A model generated the notes under the pieces. It had not been told where the DNA came from. It was given only the letters and a program-made list of their open reading frames with translations, and searched no databases. A stretch of DNA of 64,000 bases, taken from assembly GCA_009193035.1 (NCBI GenBank), contig SWDT01000009.1:518962-582961 (forward strand), given 5' to 3'. Position numbers and translations under genes: made by a program. The first letter of the stretch is position 1. The number at the start of each line of letters is the position of its first letter. The stretch is from Halicephalobus mephisto (lineage: Eukaryota; Nematoda; Chromadorea; Rhabditida; Panagrolaimidae). Below are positions 11,590 through 21,647 of the stretch, piece by piece.

Positions 11590-13149
11590 TCACTTTGAAA
11601 AATAATAAGTATACACGTAAGTTGCCATAATGGCGCCAACAGCAATGGCAGAAGACCCAATCCAGAATCGCGTTTGATCGTCATCCAACCAGCGACGCCA
11701 CCATTTGTTCTTGTATTCTTCGACACGACGTAACTTCTCTCTCATTTCTTGGATTTTTTGTTTTCTAAACTAAAGAGGATGCGATGTGTTTTAAAATATT
11801 AGGGGAAGGTTTCTAGTTAGTGATCTTATAACAGGGGAAAACAAGCTAAACTACTATCTATTGAAAAGTGTAATCGTGCAAAAGTTAATTGCCCGCTTCA
11901 GAAATGAAAAACAAAGCTAAGACAAAGCCACCTCTACCGGAAAAACCCCAAGACCCGATCTAACAACTCAGTTACAGCATCAATAACGAACCTCAACTCA
12001 AAATTGGATTCAGAAGTGCTTGGTCTCTTTCTCGGAGGAACTTCAGCGGGGGGATCTGGTGTCGGTTCTTCTGGTTGAGCCTTGATCCAATCATTCAGAG
12101 CTTGCCAGCAGAACCGCAGTTGCTCAGGAGTCTGGATCAATCCCATTCTATATTTCCTGATCATAAGGACAAAATCATTCATTGTTTCCGGTATTTCGTA
12201 ATCTTCAGCATTTTCTTCTGGTTCTCCTTTTCGAAAGTAGTTCAACAGAGAATCCACAACGACAAAAGCACCACTTCGTCCGATACCGGCACTACAGTGC
12301 ACGACAACAGGCGAAGTTGTTTCTTCTTTTCTCAGTTTTTCTTCAGCATCAGAGACGTGTTGGCAGAAATCGAGGAAAGCACCAGTGTCAGAAGGAACAC
12401 CAAAGTCTGGCCAGTGGGTAAATTGGAAATGATGGATCGTTCTTGAGTCACTTTCGCCTTCTTCCAAATAATTCTTGTCCAGAGCCGTCAATTTGAGCAT
12501 TCTCGTTATGAAGAAAGACTCCTTTATTTCCACTTCGAGTTCTACCTTGAAGTCTCCGAATTTCTTCTCCTTCTGTTTCTCGGAGACATAGTAAGGAAAA
12601 CATCTGGAAAATAAACATAGATTTAAATTTCCACTTTAAACTCACTTCATTGATCCTTTTTCGTGAATATTGTTTAGCATCACGATAATCCTGGTGTTCT
12701 GCTCCCAAACCATCTGCCAAAAATCGCCCGTAGTTGTTTCCAAAGGTCCCTGAGAAAGAATATAATCCCGATTTGCAAAAGGAAGTTTGAGCGGAGAAGC
12801 ATTAATAAAATCCGTCTGTCCATTCTTCTTGCGCTGCAATCTGACTCTGTGCTGATCATCTGAAAGAATTATCGAATTAGGGTTAGTCATAAATGACTCA
12901 CATGGAAGAACGTTCTGATATCTGTTTTTGCCAAAGTTTTCTTCGCTTAAAGCATCTTCATATCGGAGTTTGCCTTCTATTTCTTGTTTGGTGGATTCAA
13001 TAAAGAGATTCTAAAGTGGATTTCATATATGCAAAATCCGAATAAAACAAAAATCGACTCACCCTGTAGATGTCGTCCCATTTGTGATTTCGATCATATT
13101 CCGCAAAAGTACTGACGATATAAGCTCTGGTTATGAATTTCGCTGCCAT
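11590..13149 (-). CDS. PTPN1/PTPN2-type protein tyrosine phosphatase with ER tail anchor
   Basis: Predicted 398-residue non-receptor tyrosine phosphatase. Exons on the minus strand: 13149-13063, 13010-12902, 12859-12646, 12603-11992, 11764-11590, all phases compatible. Catalytic features: NRYQNVLPYD (phosphotyrosine loop side), YILSQGPLETT, WPD loop at about residues 201-203, P-loop HCSAGIGRSG with catalytic Cys about 240 and Arg about 246, and IRKYRMGLIQTPEQLRF containing the Q loop. The IRKYRMGLIQT block is typical of PTP1B/TC-PTP. The last, separate exon encodes a basic helix (KIQEMREKLRR) and a hydrophobic tail (about residues 374-398) that fits the ER tail anchor of that subfamily. Substrates in relatives are receptor tyrosine kinases and JAKs; here that is inference. 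Uncertain point: a GTGAGT overlaps the proposed stop and could be read as a donor. A polyadenylation signal lies near 11475-11490. Confidence 0.88.
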
Positions 13150-13633
13150 ATTATCGTCTGTCGGACAAAACAGAAGAAAATTAACGACAAAAAAGAAAAA
13201 TATCTTGAATAATTCCAACAAATTCTCGGAATGGTTCTCTGGACAAAAAAGATTTTTCGTTTCAAGACTCCGCCGTCGCGCCTGTTTTTCTTCCTTTCAC
13301 GATAATTGGACGGTTTTTCCTTCTTTGAATATAATTTTTAACATGTTTTCTTCTGCTAGAGAATCGCTTATCAGTTTTTTCTTCCTTGAATAATACTATT
13401 CATCAGTCTTTCTTCTTTTAATGATATTTTTACCATTTTTATTAGCATTCTTTGACCGTTTTTCTTCTTTGAATAATATTTTTTGCCAGTTTTCTTTGTA
13501 TATATTATTTTTTGCCAGTTTTCTTTTTATATATTGTTTTTTGCCGGTTTTTCCGTTTTTGATGACGGAATTTTAGGTTTTTTTTATTTTTGCCGAATTT
13601 TAAATAAAAATATATATTACAAATGAATCAGAA
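13150..13633. other. T-rich spacer with short tandem repeats
   Basis: No gene is supported. Around 13440-13560 a unit of about 35 bp, TTTTTTGCCAGTTTTCTTT, repeats three times with drift. On the minus strand this is the spacer between the TMEM26-like stop and the phosphatase start (484 bp), and it should contain the phosphatase promoter or trans-splice region. Confidence 0.6.
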
Positions 13634-15554
13634 TCATTCCTCATCGATGGAGGAACGTACTTGTCGGTAAACATGTCGTTGAGGGGATCGGGTGGCTCCG
13701 TAAACTTTCTGTTGACTGGATCTCCGAAGATTGTTGTTGTAAATCGGAAGTTTCTCCATTTCAGTAAGACTTTTCCGAGGTTTTCGATGAGCATGACGAC
13801 GAACTTGTTTATTGTACAATTCAGCAGCAGTGGATTCAAGGGCGTTGGATTCATTTGGATGAAGATATCTGTCGTTGAAAAGCACGAACGCTCTGTAAGT
13901 CTGGAGAGCTATGATTAAAGCGTTTTTACAAATGAAAAAAGCCATTGTGTAAGTGAGTAATCCATGTTCAGCCATCAAATACAGTCGGACAAGGAGGAAC
14001 GGGATGTCTTGGAGGCTGTTCGAGAGCAGGATCGCCCAGAGATCGATGTCGTAGATCGCTTGCCAGACATCCATTCTTTTTTTCGTGTATATTTCGTCGT
14101 TTATAGCTACTCTCATCTTCCTAGCTCTGGATAAAGTCAAAACAAAAGGGAATTGGAAAAGACTCAAAGTCCAAGCAGACAGTACGATGTACTGTATGAA
14201 TTTGTCCGAATAAATAGGTTTTTCTTTGAAAACGTCGAAAAATTCGACTATGTCACTGGACATTGCTAGATAAGCCAGGAGGATCTGAGAAAGCTGTTCT
14301 CTACTGATTTTCCCCTTAGGAAGAAGCCAACGTCCCACAATAAGCACAACAAGCAGAAGTTGCTCCAGAAGCTGGAGATGCAGCTTGTCGTTAAGTTGAT
14401 TGCTTTCTGAAATTCTTCCGAAAAATAAACTCCTACAAAATAAAAAACTCCGAAATTTTTTCTAAAAGCACAAAAATCTATCAAGGACGGATTTTTAGGA
14501 TTGTCTCAAATTTGGTTGAATATGTTACAAAAGTCAATTTTCTAAATGACGATCTGGAACTCGTCTGTTTTTGTCGGAAATGTAAAAAACAACATCACAT
14601 ACAAGACATGGAAGATAATTGAAAATTGAAATTTACATGGAAAATTTTTTCCAGCATTTTGGAATTGATTTTTAAAAATCCAACCTTGCACAGGTTTTCT
14701 GAAATCACACTTAACTGAAAGGAATCAACACGTAAAAGCTCCTGATTACGGTTTCCACATTATCTGATTCTAACTGAGTGCAATCATCGAAAATATTGCA
14801 ATCCAACAAAAAATTGATTGTAACTGAATGTAATCAACGTACTACTACTTTTTCAACTAGGAACAAGTATGGTCCAAACACATTGATTACATTAAATTAG
14901 AATCAATCTTCTGTTGAATTGCAATATTGTCGATGATTGCACTCAGTTAGAACAGATAATGTGGAAACTGTGATCAGGAACTATTACATGTTGATTCCAT
15001 CCAGTTAGACGTGATTTCAGAAAACCTGTGTGGTTTTGTTTTTGATATATGAAAGCAAAACACTCACGAGCTTCGGCTCTCCATTCACACATGGCCGTCT
15101 CCAGAAGCCAGATCGGAGGGGCTGTGGCGAGGATGTAGAGTAGAACACTGGGAGAAAACCACTTCCGTTCGTCCCCGGCTCTCATGATGATGGCATAAGA
15201 TCCTTCGATAATTATGCTCACACTGATCAGAGCAAAAGTCCAGATTTCGTTTTCTTTCCTCACATCTGCCGTCATCCAAATCGTCGTCAAGGAATGAACG
15301 ATGAAGAGCGCTCTGGCAGACATAGCTCTGAAGATGTTCATCATGATCCTTGTTCCGCTGTTGCCAGGTCTAGTCACGGCCACTCGCTCGATGCCGATAG
15401 GTCTGTCAGGCCGGAGATCCTGGTCAGATTCCGACTGGATCGGCATCGGGGATCTGGCCGAACTTCTGAAGTTGTGGTTAGATTCCATGATGGAACCCGA
15501 ATTAGGATGACTCTTCGGTTTTTTCTTCTTGGCTTGTTCGCGATTGTAGGACAT
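13634..15554 (-). CDS. TMEM26-family multipass membrane protein
   Basis: Predicted 429-residue membrane protein in two exons, 15554-15064 and 14432-13634. The start at 15554 (MSYNREQAKKKK) follows a likely acceptor, TTATTCCAG, by 18 bp, which favours it over an upstream in-frame ATG. A basic, Ser-rich N-terminal tail of about 80 residues precedes several helices. Family marks are KWFSPSVLLYILATAPPIWLLE, LIVGRWLLPKGKISREQLSQ and QDIPFLLVRLYLM. The C-terminal 80 residues are hydrophilic. The function of TMEM26 proteins is poorly known. The donor of exon 1 is uncertain: frame continuity requires GTGTTT at 15063, whereas a better-looking GTGAGT four bases earlier in the transcript would put exon 2 out of frame. 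A small extra exon is also possible. The intron carries a MITE. Confidence 0.78.
14689..15030. mobile_element. MITE copy 1 (CACAGGTTTTCTGAAATCAC termini)
   Basis: A 342-bp element whose two ends are reverse complements of each other: left CACAGGTTTTCTGAAATCAC, right GTGATTTCAGAAAACCTGTG. Internal symmetry is high (AATCAATC, TGTTGATTCC and complements), so nearly the whole element folds back. It lies in the intron of the TMEM26-like gene. Related copies are at 39170-39507 and 46801-46990. I see no transposase. Confidence 0.9.
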
Positions 15555-16492
15555 TTTCTCCGCCCAAAGATACTGGAATAATGGTCTATCAAGATATGTA
15601 ATGGACTCTTTGGGATTCAACAAGTTCCGAGTGTTCCCTTGTCGGATTTTGAAGAGTCAAATGCCAGACGTTCAAGTTTAATCTCTGGCCTCGAAGAAGA
15701 AACTTAATTTTTTCAGTAATAAGCGTAGGATGGTTAAAAAAAACTTATCAATCAAAAATAAAAAAACTTACCATTTTTATTTTTTTGAAATTGAATTTCG
15801 TCAAAAACAAAACTCAAAGTTTTGTCAATTGGGGTCGCAAGTCAGGAGGACAAGTCCATCGAACCCCTCAGGGAATCTCGGCAAACTCTCAAATTCAAAG
15901 AAATCCGTCGAAATTCCAATAGTCCCTCAGGGACTCGAGACTCACGCATTATCATCGACTTTCCGAAAGTGGACTCCGGACCCAGATTAAGACTACTTCT
16001 ATTCGTCAAGATTTGGAGATTCATAAAATGAAAATAAATACGAAAAATATGAATATTGTCCAAAATTTTCAAACGAAGCCTAAGGGAGAAATGAGAAAGC
16101 TTTTTGATCTGTGGTCTTCGGGCAGCTTTTGGACTTTCCATGGAACCAAAAAGTAAAAAAGTTCGAAATTTACATTGATCTTTGAACTTTCGATTTGAAA
16201 AATAACTTTGTTCAAAAATTTTATTTTTTCCAAAATTTCACTATTTTCGAAAATTATATTCAGTTTTGTAAAAATATCATTTTTCATCCGAAAATTTTAC
16301 ATTCTTCGAATTTACGAAAATGTAATTCCAACTTTTTGTAGCTTTTTTATGATACTTTTTTCGAAGATCCAACTTCAACGAAAATTTTTAAAATTTACAT
16401 GAAATTGAAAATTAATGTCAATATAGTTCTCTAATTTCATCTAATTCAAATTATTATGATGATAAGATTTATTTCTTTTATTGTTTACAAAA
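15555..16492. other. Intergenic spacer, no gene seen
   Basis: The left part (to about 16140) has near-normal base composition and includes two CCCTCAGGGA blocks at about 15867 and 15927. The right part is AT rich. Reading frames on both strands overlap one another and look like shadows. It holds the presumed TMEM26-like promoter and the 3' end of the first receptor. Confidence 0.55.
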
Positions 16493-17521
16493 TTATGTTG
16501 CTGTGCTGAATTCCATGACCAAATTCCTCCTCCAGTATTGGAAAATAAAATCTCTATAAGGTTTGATGAAAAACAAAATGATAATATTATCACAAAGAGG
16601 ATACAAGTTCAGGATACACTGTATGACTCCCATTCCAATGATGTTTCGTTCCGTCATCAACTCTATCAGGAAAAAAGTCACAGGGATAACAGCAAATACA
16701 AATAATAACAGAGCTTGCAAAATCGAGGCTTTCAGTAAAGTAATATGAATGCTTCTTGTTTTCTTACTGTAGTTGTTCGACCGAATCGCCTTGAATCCAG
16801 AAAAGGCATTGAGAAATAAAAACACAAATAAAGGAACCAAGGTACAGACTGCCGCGATAATCAAGGAAAAGTAATATATTGAATTCCATACAGTAGGCCT
16901 GTTATTTAATAAAACCGTCCCGGGATACTTTGAAAGAAATCCTTTTCCTCCGGTGATTTTTGTTGTGAAAAAAGTTGAAACGATTTCACCTTCAATAAAA
17001 ACATCACCAAACATCCCTGGAATCGCTATTCCCAAAGTTGTTAAAATATTAAAAACTAAATAAAAGTAAATCAATGTTTTTGGAGAGAGAAAAGTATTTT
17101 TTTTGATTCCTTGATGGATTGTAAAATACCTTTCGATGTGGATCAACATTAAACATGTAGCAGACCAGATCATCGAGTTATTCCAGAATAGGTAAATTAG
17201 TTTTGTCAAAAATTCTTCTTGAAAAGGTAGTAACCCATTTGTGTAAACGACAAAGAATCCATACAATATCCTCGGTTTTTCCAAAAATATAATTGTTACA
17301 TTCAACATCTCTAATAAAACATTAATTAGTAAATATTTTTTATATTCAGACATCATTGGAGGAGATTTGCAGAAGATTAGATAAAGGATGAAAGATGAAG
17401 TGAACAGTGTGATTCCAGAAGAGACATTGATGACGATGTTGAAGATTCTTTCTGAATCTTCGTTGTATTTTGAAGATATGTTACCCGAAGGATAACTTGA
17501 AAGCAATATTTCGTTACTCAT
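16493..17521 (-). CDS. Chemoreceptor-like GPCR 1, intronless (Str superfamily)
   Basis: Predicted 342-residue seven-helix receptor in one exon. Helices are visible around IFNIVINVSSGITLF, KYLLINVLLEMLNV, FWNNSMIWSATCLML, LIYFYLVFNILTTLG, YYFSLIIAAVCTLVP, LLKASILQALLLFVF and LNLYPLCDNIIILFF. An ERYF motif follows helix 3 (LIHIERYFTIHQG) and a PYR motif follows helix 7 (IKPYRDFIF), as in nematode Str-superfamily (Srd/Srh/Sri/Str) chemoreceptors. The exact family is not resolved; Srd-like is my best guess. An Asn-Ile-Ser site lies in the short N-terminus. Receptors of this superfamily usually act in sensory cilia; ligand unknown. Nearly identical over long blocks to receptor 3. Confidence 0.85.
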   Translation of the reverse strand: MSNEILLSSYPSGNISSKYNEDSERIFNIVINVSSGITLFTSSFILYLIFCKSPPMMSEYKKYLLINVLLEMLNVTIIFLEKPRILYGFFVVYTNGLLPFQEEFLTKLIYLFWNNSMIWSATCLMLIHIERYFTIHQGIKKNTFLSPKTLIYFYLVFNILTTLGIAIPGMFGDVFIEGEIVSTFFTTKITGGKGFLSKYPGTVLLNNRPTVWNSIYYFSLIIAAVCTLVPLFVFLFLNAFSGFKAIRSNNYSKKTRSIHITLLKASILQALLLFVFAVIPVTFFLIELMTERNIIGMGVIQCILNLYPLCDNIIILFFIKPYRDFIFQYWRRNLVMEFSTAT

Positions 17522-18646
17522 TTGCAGGTGTGGAGGTAAAGTGAAGCAAACAACAATTTTTTAAAAAGTTATAATTTAATACTTTCTAAGGTAGATGAAC
17601 AGATGAAATGAACTTATATAATGTTAGCGATATCTGTGAACATTGAATTAATGTTTGATCTATACCAGAAAACAGGCAAAAGCTTAATTAAATTTTGTTC
17701 ATTGCAAAGTTATAAAAGGGCAATTTCAGTTTAATAAAAATGATGAAAATTAGTGAATAATGGTGTTTCGAGAGAAAACACTCAACTTGACGTTAAAAGC
17801 TCGACGCATTAAATATTCTACCAATTTTTGGGCTATAAAACAATCTTTGAATACGGTAACTAAGGAAAATGAACCTGTTTTTTTGCCATAAAGTCTTGTT
17901 GTAAATGAACTCTCTTAGAAATAATTCTGTTGATGTAGAAAGTTTATTTTGGACTGGCACGAAGGCTACACATTCATATTGCATTAGGTTTTTTGACGCG
18001 CTTTATTTGAATGTAAAACTAAAAGAAGAAAAATGATTCAAGATGATTCAACATTATTAGATGAAGTTAATAAAACATTGAGTCACATTTGTGATTTTGC
18101 AAAATTTAATCAAATAAATTAAACTTTGCCGTGTGTGTTTACCATAAGAACATACTCGAAATCACATGTGAAATCTTTAAACCTCACACCATGATGTCAT
18201 TTTTGCTCTTTGAAAATATGAAATTAAATCGAAATATATATTAATGATAAAAACATATGTACAACTAATAAATTTAATAAGGATTTTAGTATAGAAAATC
18301 AAGTAACTATAATCTCATCATGCTTAGTCTAATGCTCAAAACGACCACAGTTCATCACGGTTATTGATTACATTAGTTTTTGCTGAACTAAGAAAGAGTT
18401 GTTGAAGAATTTGAAGACAGATATCATACAATTGTTTCCATAGGAAATTAGCGAATTAAAGAGACAAAATTCTTGAAATTTTGAAATTGATCTTTATTGT
18501 GAACTTTCAAAGAATGCAATGGAGAATTTTGTTTATTTTCGTTAGTCATCATCCGATGGATATTTTCACAATTTGGAATCTATTTTAAATAATTAAAAAG
18601 GAAATTTATAATAATGTGAACAATTTAAAACTTTTGCTATTTTAAT
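17522..18646. other. 5' flank of receptor 1, part of a duplicated segment
   Basis: No gene. The block at about 17937-18235 is nearly identical to 27908-28140 plus 28341-28400 upstream of receptor 5, and more distantly matches about 21180-21500 upstream of receptor 2. It includes GGACTGGCACGAAGGCTACA and CACACCATGATGTCATTTTT. The conservation of upstream sequence suggests that receptor genes were copied with their promoters. Confidence 0.8.
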
Positions 18647-18801
18647 TGCACATATAAAAAACGTAACTTTTGGCGCAGTAACAAATACAAATTGTCACTA
18701 TTTCAACTTCCGTAACAAATGCCAAATATTTATGAAAAATGTGACGATTGTGTTACATTTAGCAATTGTTACGGGGCCAAAAGTTATGTTTTTTGTGTGC
18801 A
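18647..18801. repeat. MITE-like inverted repeat with TGCACAYAAAAAA ends (copy 1)
   Basis: A 155-bp palindromic element. The left end is TGCACATATAAAAAACGTAA and the right end, read in complement, is TGCACACAAAAAACATAA. Both arms continue with CTTTTGG and GTAACAA. Related elements lie at 31069-31942 and 36442-36900. It is non-coding. Confidence 0.85.
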
Positions 18802-18902
18802 TTATCTAAGAAACGTTATTGTCGCGACATTAAGCGTAGCGAGAAAGGAGCGATCGTTCAGGAGAAACGATTCTGCTTCCAGGAATAGAATTGGAAAAGG
18901 TT

Positions 18903-18974
18903 GCTCTCGTAACTTAAGAGAAAAGCACTTGCCCGGATATCAAGACAATGCGGGTTCGATGCCTGCCGAGAGAC
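18903..18974 (+). pseudogene. Degenerate tRNA-like sequence (possible SINE head)
   Basis: A 72-nt stretch has the outline of a tRNA. The segment CTCTCG near its start pairs with CGAGAG near its end, as an acceptor stem would. GCGGGTTCGATGCCTGC forms a T arm and contains a B-box match (GGTTCGATGCC). CTTG/CAAG could form a short anticodon stem. The D loop lacks the conserved GG and the anticodon loop is irregular, so it is not a working tRNA. A tRNA-derived SINE or old tRNA pseudogene is the simplest reading. It lies between a MITE and a solo LTR. Confidence 0.4.
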
Positions 18975-19094
18975 ATTTTTCCTTTAATATTAGTTTCGGA
19001 CTAGATGAGGCCAGATCTAGTTTTCCGACAGTTATAGTCTTTTCTCGAGCCTTTGAAAAAGTTGCATCAGAGAATTAATAACACCATTTCCTAC

Positions 19095-19285
19095 TGTTGG
19101 GATGGAAAACTATATTAATAAGAAGAGGATCTGGAGAGATAATCTGAATATCGAGGATCATCGAATATTGTAGGACTTGAATGATGCTCTCGGTAGTGTT
19201 GTGTGAGAACGTATATAGTAACTATTATCTGTGTCTTATTGTGCCAGTAAAGATCATTACTATACTTCTGTTTTCTAACTTAACA
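19095..19285 (+). mobile_element. Solo LTR of a retrotransposon with CCTAC target duplication
   Basis: A 191-bp segment starts TGTTGGGATGG and ends TCTAACTTAACA, with the TG...CA termini of long terminal repeats. It is flanked on both sides by CCTAC (19090-19094 and 19286-19290), a 5-bp target-site duplication. A TATA-like TATATAGTAAC lies inside. No internal retrotransposon genes or second LTR are seen here, so it is a solo LTR left by recombination. The orientation is assigned from the TG-to-CA reading only and is tentative. Confidence 0.82.
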
Positions 19286-19750
19286 CCTACAAAATGCGTT
19301 CTTTCATAATTCCTCAAGTTGATGTTCATTTGCATCACCAGTATATTGTGATGAAAGATCGTGAGTTAAGAGTAATTCTTACTTTTCATATCTAGAATGT
19401 TATTTTTTTACAACTGCTGGTGAGTAAACGATTCACCTCTTTGTTTCTTGAGAATTAATAAAATTAAAATTCTATAAACTTCAAGATTTGAATGGACACT
19501 TTCAAAGTTATCTGAAGCCAACGTTCTGGAATATTCTAAAAGATTCCGAATATTTACAATGAAAATTTTATTATGAATGTTTTTATCTAATTTATAAACA
19601 ATGTTAAATTTTTATAGAAAATTAGTTTTCGGAATTTAGTAAACATCTGAGATCGAGAATTGTAGAAATTCATATCGAGACAATTTCTTAGTAACATTAA
19701 CTTCCAACTCCAATGATTTCGTTTATCCTTTTACTTCCATTATTATCAAA

Positions 19751-20779
19751 TTACAGTACCATATTCACTTCGTTGACGGTGTTTTTCTTCCAGCATTGAA
19801 AAATAAAATCTCTATAAGGTTTGATGAAAAATAAAATGACAATATGGTCACAAAAAGGATAAAAATTGAGGATGCATTGCATGAGTCCCATTCCGATGGT
19901 CTTCCATTTCATTATCAAGCCCACGAGGAAACACATGATCGGGATAGCCGCGAATAGTAATAATAACAGAGCTTGCAAAATCGAGGCTTTCAGTAAAGTA
20001 ATATGAATGCTTCTTGTTTTCTGACTATAGTTGTTAGAATTAACGGCTTTGAATCCAGTGAAAGCGTTCAAAAATAAAAGCGTAAATAGAGGAATCAGGA
20101 TACTGGCTGTTGCAATAATCATAGAAAGATAGAAAACAGTAATCCACACAGTAGGATGCCTATTCACCAACAGAGTCCCAGGGTATTTTAAAAGGAATTC
20201 CTTCCCTCCATCAATTTTCGTCGTCAGAAACTCCGTAACAATTTCTCCTCTGATAAAGACGTCCCCAAACATCAACGGAGTGGCGACTCCCAAGGTTGTT
20301 ACGATATTTAAAATTATATAAAAGTAAACAAAGAGTTTCGGAGACAGACAATTAGTTTTTCTGATTCCTCGATGGATTGTGAAATATCTCTCAACATGAA
20401 GCATGGTCAAACATGTAGAAGCCCAGATTAATGTATTACCCCAGAATATATAAGTCAGAATTGTTAAAATAGTTCCTTCAATTGGAAATATTCCATTTGT
20501 AAAAGTGATAGAGATTCCATACAGCAATCTCGGCTTTCCCAAGGATAGAATGATCACACTCAAGACTTCCAATAGGATATTTACCAGCAAATATTTCTTA
20601 TATTCAGACATCGTTGGAGGAGATTTGTAGAAAATTAGGTAAATTATGAAAAAGGAAGTAAATAACGTGATGCCAGAAATGACGTCAATGACGATGTTGA
20701 AGATTCTTTCTGAATCTTCGTTGTATTCTGAAGATATATTACCTGAAGGATAACTTGAAAGAAAGACTTCGTTATTCAT
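19751..20779 (-). CDS. Chemoreceptor-like GPCR 2, intronless (Str superfamily)
   Basis: Predicted 342-residue seven-helix receptor in one exon. The start at 20779 (MNNEVFLSSYPSGN) was chosen because it aligns with the starts of the four relatives and gives the same length; a further in-frame ATG lies 10 codons upstream. It shares the family marks LHVERYFTIHRG after helix 3 and IKPYRDFIF after helix 7. It is about as similar to receptors 1 and 3 as paralogues, with one block (VNILLEVLSVIILSLG) identical to receptor 3. It ends VNEVNMVL, unlike the STAT/NTAT ends of receptors 1, 3 and 5. Confidence 0.85.
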   Translation of the reverse strand: MNNEVFLSSYPSGNISSEYNEDSERIFNIVIDVISGITLFTSFFIIYLIFYKSPPTMSEYKKYLLVNILLEVLSVIILSLGKPRLLYGISITFTNGIFPIEGTILTILTYIFWGNTLIWASTCLTMLHVERYFTIHRGIRKTNCLSPKLFVYFYIILNIVTTLGVATPLMFGDVFIRGEIVTEFLTTKIDGGKEFLLKYPGTLLVNRHPTVWITVFYLSMIIATASILIPLFTLLFLNAFTGFKAVNSNNYSQKTRSIHITLLKASILQALLLLLFAAIPIMCFLVGLIMKWKTIGMGLMQCILNFYPFCDHIVILFFIKPYRDFIFQCWKKNTVNEVNMVL

Positions 20780-21647
20780 TTGAGGGTGTAGAGGTAGACG
20801 AAATAACAATTTTTAAAAGAAATTGTAATTCGAATAATCTTGGCTAAGGAAATAAACTTAAATGAGATTAGCACAATATGCTGACACGAGAGTTATGTCT
20901 ACTTTACTTTAGAAGTCAGGAGGAAGTCTAATTATATCTCTTTTTTTCAAATTCAGTGACGAATAACATTAGTCTAATGAAAGTGACAGAAAAATAGTGA
21001 ATCATGATATTTGAGAAAAAATGCTGAATTTGACATTCAAACTTCAGTTTATTAGATTTTCTACTGATTTTTGACCGATATAATGTTACATTTTTATGAG
21101 CTTAGAAAAAATATACCTCCCACTATGCCAAGAGTCTAGTCGTAAATGAGCCTTCTATTAGACGAAATTTCATTAATGTAGAAAGTTTATTTCCAGCTAA
21201 CATTAAAGTTACAAGTTTCTACTGTATGAAGTTTTCTTGGCACACTTGATTTTAACCCAGACCTGAGATAGAGGAAAACGTGACAAAAGATTCTAAATGA
21301 TCAAAAATCATTACGCCGTATTTGTAATTTTGTGAAGGTGGATCAAACAAAGTAAACTTTGTCGTTTGTATTTATCATAAGAACGAATTCGAAATCATGC
21401 GTGAAATTTTCAACGGTCACATCATGATGTCATTTTTGGTCTTTGAAAATGTGGAATTTAATTCAAATACGTATTGATAAAAGAACTGTGTACAGCTAAT
21501 AAATTTGATAAGAATTTTCACACGAAGAACTAAGTAACTACAATTTCGTTATGCTTAATTGACCACAATTCGAAACTGTTGTTGATCACATGATAGAAAA
21601 TATTTTGTTTATCTAATACAATTTAACGGTAAATTTCCTATAAAAAA
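20780..21647. other. 5' flank of receptor 2
   Basis: No gene seen. The part around 21180-21500 is a diverged copy of the upstream block found before receptors 1 and 5 (shared CACATCATGATGTCATTTTT-type core). The rest is AT rich. Confidence 0.65.

Noticed and set aside
11765..11991. Reading the phosphatase through to the stop near 11934 as its natural C-terminus
   Set aside because: The sequence past 11992 loses the pattern seen in relatives, while a good GAG/GTTCGT donor there joins in frame to an exon with a PTPN2-like tail.
13600..16141. Numerous plus-strand frames opposite the TMEM26-like gene
   Set aside because: They are antisense shadows of real exons without family patterns.
18719..19078. 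119-codon plus-strand frame before the solo LTR
   Set aside because: It begins inside a MITE-like repeat and runs through the tRNA-like segment; composition is mixed and no protein pattern is recognisable.
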